11,327 nt of DNA, taken from positions 1-11,327 of the forward strand of contig JAHEEZ010000106.1 of the NCBI GenBank assembly GCA_024640445.1, given 5' to 3'. Below, one piece after another: positions 6,684-11,327 of the stretch (the stretch's first letter is position 1; every line of letters starts with the position of its first letter). The translations under genes and the position numbers were made by a program. Under the pieces are notes generated by a model. The model did not search any database. It saw nothing but the letters and a program-made list of their open reading frames with translations, and was not told the origin of the DNA. The DNA comes from Acidobacteriota bacterium. Its GTDB lineage: Bacteria > Acidobacteriota > Blastocatellia > Pyrinomonadales > Pyrinomonadaceae.

Positions 6684-6708
6684 TTCATTTCTCCTGACTG
6701 ACTGTCGC

Positions 6709-7422
6709 CTATAGATAGAAAAGGCCGAGCCTTGGAATGCCCGACGCTTCCCGCAAGTATTTCCTGAGAAGCAAATCCTCCGTTCGCGTATAAGTTGATT
6801 CGTTCATCGCCGCCGATCGCTCGCCGATCTCGGATCTGATACGGTCCTTAAGTTCTTCGATCTCCTTACCGGCTGCATTCGCGAGGATCGCGGTGTCGAT
6901 CGCTTCATCGAGATGCTCGAGCTCTACTTCGAGAGAATCGCCGGAGAAATACTCGGATGATAGCGCCTTTAGCCTCAACCCTGCGTTAGCTAGCGCCTCC
7001 GCAAAAGGTCCTTCCGATTTCGACGAGAGTACTATCAGCTTTTCGGCGGCGGAAGCGAGTTCGATGCGGTAGCCACTCTCCTGGGATGATCCATCTTGCG
7101 GTTCCTCCCGAACGGGATCCCCGTTTCCCGAGCCATTTCCGCCCACCTGCGATTCGAGCCACGTTCGATACCTTGATTCTACGGCTCCTTTGCAGTACGA
7201 AAGAGTCCTGACGGAGCCGGACCGCTTAGGATCGGCTTCCACCTGGTCAAAGATCTCGTCGATCGTCGCAAGCACGATCTTCAGCGGAACACCCTGCTTT
7301 TCCCACTCCTCTATCAGCGCCCAGTCCACAGGGCTGAGCAGAAGGTGTCTGCCGCGCCTTCGCACAAAGGCGTTCTCTATCTCGGTAAAATAGTCGAAAT
7401 GATTCAATGTAGTTTCCGGCAA
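6709..7422 (-). CDS. Conserved-looking two-part hypothetical protein
   Basis: I cannot assign a function. The 237-aa protein has an N-terminal helical region (about 1-91). This contains a compact block with Y-F-T-E-I-E (11-16), R-G-R-H-L-L-L-S-P-V-D-W-A-L-I-E-E-W (24-40) and a later S-Y-C-K-G-A-V motif (75-81). A Gly/Asn/Ser-rich flexible linker follows (about 92-118), then a C-terminal mostly helical, acidic half (119-237) with coiled-coil-like spacing. No signal peptide or membrane segment is seen. The N-terminal block looks like a family I associate with Acidobacteriota genomes, remembered by pattern only. The start is uncertain: the frame begins with TTG at 7422, and another TTG at 7407 has GGAAA a suitable distance upstream; no ATG is available near either. 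It lies 42 bp after the 87-aa gene and 25 bp before the 108-aa gene, so it is probably in one operon with both. Confidence 0.75.
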   Translation of the reverse strand: MPETTLNHFDYFTEIENAFVRRRGRHLLLSPVDWALIEEWEKQGVPLKIVLATIDEIFDQVEADPKRSGSVRTLSYCKGAVESRYRTWLESQVGGNGSGNGDPVREEPQDGSSQESGYRIELASAAEKLIVLSSKSEGPFAEALANAGLRLKALSSEYFSGDSLEVELEHLDEAIDTAILANAAGKEIEELKDRIRSEIGERSAAMNESTYTRTEDLLLRKYLREASGIPRLGLFYL

Positions 7423-7464
7423 AGAGGATGCCGTGAAGGACCGCCCGGCGGCGGCGCAGCGGGT

Positions 7465-7728
7465 TCAGTCGTCGACCCTTATTTTCATCCGCCGAAGAGT
7501 TCTGAGGTCCTCTTCGGTTAATTCGAGTTCGATCTCTTCCGAGGTCTGCTCCGAAGGCCGGTCGATCTCCTGCAGACGGATCTCCAGTTTGACGTTCAGA
7601 TCCGCCTCATAGCCCAGCCGGCGCAGGTGTTCCAGGGCGTCGGTGACTATCGGCGACTGTTCGATCGCCGAATTTACCGCATCGCCGAGTTCCTTGACGG
7701 CCCTGTTCTCTTTCTCATGCAAACTCAT
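7465..7728 (-). CDS. Small acidic hypothetical protein, first gene of the rlmD-side operon
   Basis: The 87-aa soluble protein is rich in Glu, Leu and Arg and has no cysteine, signal peptide or membrane segment. Predicted by eye, a long helix covers residues 1-37. A strand-like amphipathic stretch, A-D-L-N-V-K-L-E-I-R-L-Q (42-53), comes next, and an acidic helix with T-E-E-D-L-R-T-L-R-R-M (71-81) ends it. I do not recognise a family with a known role. The coding pattern (third-position G/C bias) and the promoter directly upstream support it as a real gene. The ATG at 7728 has no clear Shine-Dalgarno sequence and its leader would be only about 8 bases long. The following gene starts 42 bp downstream in the same direction. 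Confidence 0.72.
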   Translation of the reverse strand: MSLHEKENRAVKELGDAVNSAIEQSPIVTDALEHLRRLGYEADLNVKLEIRLQEIDRPSEQTSEEIELELTEEDLRTLRRMKIRVDD

Positions 7729-7743
7729 TTTTCGAATATGTAG

Positions 7744-7772
7744 AATTTACGTTACACCGATCGATTAGTCAA
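7744..7772 (-). promoter_or_regulatory. Sigma70-like promoter for the 87-aa gene and the genes toward rlmD
   Basis: On the minus strand TTGACT (7767-7772, five of six matches to the -35 consensus) is followed after exactly 17 bases by TAAATT (7744-7749, four of six). The -10 box ends 15 bases before the ATG at 7728. This is the best promoter in the window and would drive the leftward operon. Transcription starting about 7 bases after the -10 box would leave an untranslated leader of about 8 bases. Confidence 0.55.
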
Positions 7773-7794
7773 AGATTTTGTCCGGATGGCTTGT

Positions 7795-7817
7795 CCCGCG
7801 CGTGCTTAATGCGCGGG
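7795..7817. repeat. 7-bp-stem palindrome in the divergent promoter region
   Basis: CCCGCGC (7795-7801) pairs perfectly with GCGCGGG (7811-7817) around a 9-base loop. The flank GGCTTGTCCC (7788-7797) is identical to ten bases of the REP palindrome at 3970-3988, so this may be a related, diverged repeat. It sits between the leftward promoter and the mutase start at 7841 and could affect either gene as an operator or RNA hairpin. Confidence 0.5.
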
Positions 7818-7826
7818 CGCATTTCT

Positions 7827-7832
7827 GATAAT
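7827..7832 (+). promoter_or_regulatory. Candidate -10 box for the mutase gene
   Basis: GATAAT matches five of six bases of the -10 consensus and ends 8 bases before the ATG at 7841. This would place the first transcribed base at or next to the start codon. No convincing -35 box lies 16-18 bases upstream, and that area is taken up by the palindrome at 7795-7817. The call is tentative. Confidence 0.3.
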
Positions 7833-7840
7833 CTGTGCCT

Positions 7841-9433
7841 ATGCAAAGACGTGAAAAATTCCGCACCTCGTCCGGTATAGATTTGCCGAACGAGTTCGGT
7901 CCTGAAGACCTGGAATCACTGGAATTCGACCGCGACGTCGGCGAGCCGGGACAATTTCCGTATACGCGCGGCGTCCGCGGCTCGATGTACCGCGGCCGGT
8001 TCTGGACGATGCGGCAATATGCGGGTTACGCGACGGCTGAGGAATCGAACAAGCGTTACAAGTACCTTCTGGAGAACGGCACGACAGGCCTAAGCGTCGC
8101 GTTCGACCTGCCGACGCAGATCGGGCTCGATTCGGACGACCCGCTTTCGGCGGGCGAGGTCGGGAAGGTCGGGGTCGCCATCGATTCGCTCGAAGACATG
8201 CTCGAACTGTTCGACGGGATCCCTCTGGACAAGGTCTCGACGTCGATGACGATCAACTCGACGGCATCGACACTTCTATGTCTCTATATGGCGGTCGCGA
8301 AGAAACAGGGCGTAGCCTTCGGGGAACTTAGCGGAACCATCCAGAACGACATCCTGAAGGAGTACATCGCGAGGGGGACGTACATCTATCCGCCGAAACC
8401 TTCCATGCGACTTATCACCGACACATTCGCTTTCTGTGCCGACAATGTCCCCAAGTGGAACACGATTTCGATCTCCGGCTACCACATCCGAGAGGCGGGT
8501 TCGACCGCGGCGCAAGAGATCGCTTTCACTCTCGCGGACGCGATCGCCTATGTCGAAGCGGCGCTTGAGACGGGCCTCGACATCGACGACTTTGGCCCAC
8601 GGCTTTCATTCTTCTTCAATGCGCACAACAACCTGATCGAAGAGATCGCCAAGTTCCGGGCCGCGCGAAGGCTTTGGGCTCGGCTGATGCGCGACCGTTT
8701 CGGAGCAAAGTCGGAAAAATCGATGATGCTTAGGTTCCACACCCAGACCGCGGGATCTACGCTGACCGCACAGCAACCGGAGTTGAACATCGTTCGGACG
8801 GCGGTACAGGCGCTCGCCGCGGTACTCGGAGGCACTCAGAGCCTGCACACGAACTCGATGGACGAGGCCTTGAGCCTTCCGACCGAACAAGCGGCAAGGA
8901 TCGCTCTGAGGACCCAGCAGGTGATCGCTTACGAATCGGGCGTCGCGGACACGGTCGACCCGTTCGGCGGAAGCTACGCCGTTGAATCTATTACCAACCA
9001 GCTTGAGGCCATGGCGCTGGATTACATCGGAAAGATCGACGAAATGGGTGGAATGTTGCGGGCTATCGAGACCGGATTCGTCCAGAGGGAGATCCAGGAA
9101 GCTGCCTACGAATACCAGAAAGCCGTCGAGAAAGAGGACGAGATAGTCGTCGGTGTGAACCGGTTCCAAATGGATGAAGACCACCACATACCGATCCTGA
9201 GGGTCGATCCCGAAATAGAGCGTGGTCAGGTGGAAAGGCTCAGGTCGCTCCGGGACCGACGCGACGCGGCGGCGGCTGAAAAGGCTCTTGAGGCTCTTGA
9301 GAGAGCGGCCTCCGAAGACAGGAACCTGCTTCCGATCATACTCGAGTGCGTCGAATCGTTCGCGACAGTCGGAGAGATCTCAAACCGCCTTCGCAAGGTA
9401 TGGGGCGTTTATACGGAAGCCGTCACACTATAA
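7841..9433 (+). CDS. mcmA: Methylmalonyl-CoA mutase, catalytic (large) subunit without B12 domain
   Basis: With a separate cobalamin-binding subunit this enzyme interconverts (R)-methylmalonyl-CoA and succinyl-CoA by an adenosylcobalamin radical mechanism, linking propionyl-CoA to the TCA cycle. The 530-aa chain contains the complete TIM-barrel catalytic region. It ends after the linker region with no C-terminal D-x-H-x-x-G cobalamin domain, the layout of the two-gene type. Matching from memory to the Propionibacterium enzyme, Y60 in M-R-Q-Y-A-G corresponds to Tyr89, A87 in S-V-A-F-D to Ala116, Q168 in T-I-Q-N-D to Gln197, R178 in I-A-R-G-T-Y to Arg207 and H215 in S-G-Y-H to His244. Tyr89 plus Arg207 hold the free carboxylate and separate methylmalonyl-CoA mutase from isobutyryl- and 2-hydroxyisobutyryl-CoA mutases, which carry other residues there. 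ATG 7841 is preferred over the in-frame GTG at 7835. No Shine-Dalgarno sequence is seen. Confidence 0.93.
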   Translation: MQRREKFRTSSGIDLPNEFGPEDLESLEFDRDVGEPGQFPYTRGVRGSMYRGRFWTMRQYAGYATAEESNKRYKYLLENGTTGLSVAFDLPTQIGLDSDDPLSAGEVGKVGVAIDSLEDMLELFDGIPLDKVSTSMTINSTASTLLCLYMAVAKKQGVAFGELSGTIQNDILKEYIARGTYIYPPKPSMRLITDTFAFCADNVPKWNTISISGYHIREAGSTAAQEIAFTLADAIAYVEAALETGLDIDDFGPRLSFFFNAHNNLIEEIAKFRAARRLWARLMRDRFGAKSEKSMMLRFHTQTAGSTLTAQQPELNIVRTAVQALAAVLGGTQSLHTNSMDEALSLPTEQAARIALRTQQVIAYESGVADTVDPFGGSYAVESITNQLEAMALDYIGKIDEMGGMLRAIETGFVQREIQEAAYEYQKAVEKEDEIVVGVNRFQMDEDHHIPILRVDPEIERGQVERLRSLRDRRDAAAAEKALEALERAASEDRNLLPIILECVESFATVGEISNRLRKVWGVYTEAVTL

Positions 9434-10699
9434 GATCTTGAATCGCTCATATGCCGCCCTTTCGAGCGCTTCCCTGTGGTCGGGATGGGCGATTCCGATC
9501 AGCGCCTTGGCGCGCTGCCTAAGTGCCAGGCCGTACAGGTTAACCCTTCCGTATTCCGTCACCACATAATGAACGTGAGCCCTTGTGGTCACCACTCCGG
9601 CGCCTTCCTTCAGAAACGGTACGATCTTCGATACACCCTTCAAAGTCTGGGATTCGAGCGAGATTATGGGCTTGCCGTCAGGCGACAGCGAAGCACCGCG
9701 GATAAAGTCCATCTGCCCGCCGACGCCGGAGAACAGCCGGCCGCCGATCGAATCGGCGCAAACCTGGCCGGTCAGGTCCACCTCGATGGCGCTGTTTATT
9801 GCGGTCACTTTCGGATTGCGGCGAATTACGGCCGGATCGTTCACATACGCGGCGTCGAGCATCACGAACGCAGGATTGTCGTCGATGAAGTCATAGAGCT
9901 TGCGGGTCCCCAGGACAAAACTGGCGGTCACCTTCTTCGGATGGACCCGCTTGTGTTTCCCGTTCACTACTCCCTTCTCAAAGAGATCGATAAGGCCGTC
10001 GGAGAACATTTCCGTATGTACCCCAAGGTCCTTGTGATTCTCAAGCGCCTTCAGCACTGCGTTCGGGATGGCTCCGATGCCCATCTGCAGCGTGGCCCCG
10101 TCTTCGACCAGTTCCGCGCAATGCCTCCCTATCGCCAATTCCTGCTCAGTCAGCTCGCCCATCTCCTTTTCCGGAAGCTCTTCGGTCACCTCGACTGCGA
10201 AATCTATCTCGCTTCGGTGGATGAGTCCGTCCCCGTGCGTGCGGGGCATCCTGGGATTAACCTGGGCGATTACGCATTCGGCCATCTGGACGCCCGCAAT
10301 CGACACGTCGACCGATGTTCCAAGGCTGCAGTATCCGTGCCTGTCGGGAGGGGAAACATGGATCAGAGCGACCTCGATCGGAAGGATCTCGCGTCGAAAC
10401 AGCTCCGGGACCTCACTGAGGAACGCCGGCACGTAATCAGCCTCGCCGGATTCGACCGCCTTGCGGACATTCGCTCCTATGAACAAGGCGTTCGTATGAA
10501 AACTCTCTTTGAATTCCGGACGGACGTAAGGGGCGTCCCCTTCGGTGTGTAAATGGTATATTTCGACGCCCCGGAGTTCTTCGGCCCGCCCAACCATCGC
10601 ATTGATAAGGGTTTGCGGCGCCGCGGCAACGCTCTGAATGAAAACGCGGTCTCCTGATTTGATATTTCCGACCGCTTCAGCGGGAGTGACAATCTTCAT
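9428..10699 (-). CDS. Acetyl-CoA hydrolase/CoA-transferase family protein, 4-hydroxybutyrate CoA-transferase-like
   Basis: This cytosolic family I CoA-transferase moves CoA between acyl-CoA and a free acid (for example acetate, butyrate, 4-hydroxybutyrate or succinate) through a glutamyl-CoA thioester. The 423-aa length fits the 4-hydroxybutyrate/butyrate type (about 430) better than succinyl-CoA:acetate transferases (about 500). Signatures are H-V-S-P-P-D-R-H-G-Y-C-S-L-G (114-127), G-I-G-A-I-P-N-A-V (207-215), the catalytic glutamate E230 in H-T-E-M-F-S-D-G (228-235), and G-V-G-G-Q-M-D-F (325-332). The ATG at 10699 has no clear ribosome binding site. Its stop (complement of 9428-9430) lies within the end of the convergent mutase gene. 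The placement beside methylmalonyl-CoA mutase would fit succinyl- or propionyl-CoA metabolism, but the genes face each other and are not one operon. The exact substrate pair is open. Confidence 0.9.
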   Translation of the reverse strand: MKIVTPAEAVGNIKSGDRVFIQSVAAAPQTLINAMVGRAEELRGVEIYHLHTEGDAPYVRPEFKESFHTNALFIGANVRKAVESGEADYVPAFLSEVPELFRREILPIEVALIHVSPPDRHGYCSLGTSVDVSIAGVQMAECVIAQVNPRMPRTHGDGLIHRSEIDFAVEVTEELPEKEMGELTEQELAIGRHCAELVEDGATLQMGIGAIPNAVLKALENHKDLGVHTEMFSDGLIDLFEKGVVNGKHKRVHPKKVTASFVLGTRKLYDFIDDNPAFVMLDAAYVNDPAVIRRNPKVTAINSAIEVDLTGQVCADSIGGRLFSGVGGQMDFIRGASLSPDGKPIISLESQTLKGVSKIVPFLKEGAGVVTTRAHVHYVVTEYGRVNLYGLALRQRAKALIGIAHPDHREALERAAYERFKIL

Positions 10700-10836
10700 C
10701 TATTTTCATTACGTCCCGGCCGGTTCGCGGCACGGTTTCGACAATCCTGGTTACTCAACACGTAGACACTCGTTCATTGAGTCAGAACATGGTGACAAGT
10801 GGTGTTTAACTATGTTAATCTACTTCAAGGTCCAAA

Positions 10837-10864
10837 TCCCTCCGGACCAATTTCCCTCCAGACC
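10837..10864 (+). repeat. Short direct repeat upstream of the last gene
   Basis: TCCCTCCGGACC (10837-10848) and TCCCTCCAGACC (10853-10864) are identical at 11 of 12 bases, 16 bases apart, separated by AATT. They lie 36 bases before the start at 10900, in the 200-bp gap between divergent genes. This could be a pair of regulator sites or chance; the gap otherwise shows no strong promoter. Confidence 0.35.
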
Positions 10865-10899
10865 CACGACATCACGCCAAGATCCGGCATAGCAAAACA

Positions 10900-11327
10900 A
10901 TGGAACATCTAAACGCTTATCTGCAGCAGCTCGTTTCACGTTCGGGCAGCGCTCTTCACCTTGAACCCAACAGAAATCCGTACGTTGTCACAGGTAATGG
11001 AACCTCCGACGTCGCTCAGGACCCGCTCCAGGGATCCCAGATCAATACGATGATATTCACATTGATCCCCAATGACGTCAAACAGCAGCTGCCCGGCAAC
11101 GCAGAAGTTGAATTCGTTCACGCTCACAATCTGGGGAGCTTCACTTTTCACGTCAGGAAGTCGCCTTCCGGCTTCAACGTGACCATTACGCCGCCTTCCG
11201 CAAACCCTCCTGCCGAATCCGCTCCTGGTCCAGAGCCGCCTGCGGCAGATCCGCTGGCGGGCCTTGAATTCAACTCCATTGCCCCTACACCGCAACCAGG
11301 CGGCAACGATATTCACGGAATCACGTT
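10900..11327 (+). CDS. N-terminus of a probable PilT/PilB-type secretion or pilus ATPase, cut by window end
   Basis: The frame is open from 10900 to the last base (142 codons, no stop). The first about 85 residues follow the pattern of the N-terminal domain of type IV pilus and type II secretion ATPases. A helix L-N-A-Y-L-Q-Q-L-V comes first, then S-G-S-A-L-H-L-E-P (compare S-D-L-H-L in PilT). A segment ending I-P-N-D-V-K-Q-Q-L comes next, then N-A-E-V-E-F-V-H-A-H and G-S-F-T-F-H-V-R (compare D-F-S-Y ... R-F-R-V-N). After it come about 45 residues of Pro/Ala/Gly-rich linker. The Walker boxes, if present, lie beyond the window. The usual aspartate of the S-D-L-H motif is alanine here, so this copy of the domain may be degenerate. 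The start has no clear Shine-Dalgarno sequence; it is the first ATG after an in-frame stop at 10816-10818. Identification is by resemblance only. Confidence 0.55.
   Translation, partial: MEHLNAYLQQLVSRSGSALHLEPNRNPYVVTGNGTSDVAQDPLQGSQINTMIFTLIPNDVKQQLPGNAEVEFVHAHNLGSFTFHVRKSPSGFNVTITPPSANPPAESAPGPEPPAADPLAGLEFNSIAPTPQPGGNDIHGIT

Noticed and set aside
8606..9187. Leftward open frame of 193 codons inside the mutase gene
   Set aside because: It is antisense to conserved mutase sequence and has no motif of its own.
9476..10552. Long rightward open frame (358 codons) opposite the CoA-transferase
   Set aside because: It is a shadow of the recognised CoA-transferase on the other strand, Arg/His-rich with no family features, produced by GC-biased codon use.
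10700..10899. Promoter pair GTGACA...TTAATC in the gap before the last gene
   Set aside because: The -35-like GTGACA is good, but at 17-base spacing the -10 match is only about two of six bases, which is too weak to report as a feature.

Overview
The window reads as an ordinary chromosomal stretch of a free-living Gram-negative-type bacterium with moderately high GC content. My best guess is Acidobacteriota, class Blastocatellia (Pyrinomonadaceae-like). This guess rests on the mix of protein families, on the dispersed palindromic repeats (GGCGGGG-CTTGT-CCCCGCC, the GGCACAAA(G/C)GCGCAGAG type) and on several small hypothetical proteins that look like lineage-specific conserved genes. It was not checked by any search. 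There is no rRNA, tRNA, integrase, transposase or CRISPR array in view.

Left block, rightward (2-3314): the 3' part of a PfkB-family sugar/nucleoside kinase, a two-helix membrane protein of unknown function, fabI (enoyl-ACP reductase, fatty-acid elongation) and a LOG-family nucleotide phosphoribohydrolase. The last three are closely spaced (37 and 40 bp) and probably co-transcribed. Two hairpins separate the kinase from the rest.

Middle block, leftward (7728 down to 3648): an 87-aa acidic protein, a 237-aa two-part protein, a 108-aa glycine-rich membrane protein, the 23S rRNA methyltransferase rlmD (coupled by a TTGA stop/start overlap), an M48 metalloprotease with an N-terminal zinc ribbon, and cutA. 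A good sigma70-like promoter sits before the 87-aa gene. A REPIN-like palindromic pair separates the protease from cutA. The 333-bp gap between the convergent LOG gene and cutA is filled with dispersed repeats and nested hairpins.

Right block: rightward, the catalytic subunit of a two-subunit B12-dependent methylmalonyl-CoA mutase (7841-9433). It converges, with a 6-bp overlap of the 3' ends, on a leftward acetyl-CoA hydrolase/4-hydroxybutyrate-type CoA-transferase (9428-10699). Together they suggest acyl-CoA handling around the propionate/succinate node. The cobalamin-binding mutase subunit is not in the window. A rightward gene cut by the window end (from 10900) begins like a PilT/PilB-type ATPase N-terminal domain followed by a proline-rich linker.

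I found no convincing undescribed system. The best leads are the 87-aa/237-aa/108-aa gene trio before rlmD, the membrane protein at 871-1668 with a possible degenerate nuclease-like fold, and the repeat elements.
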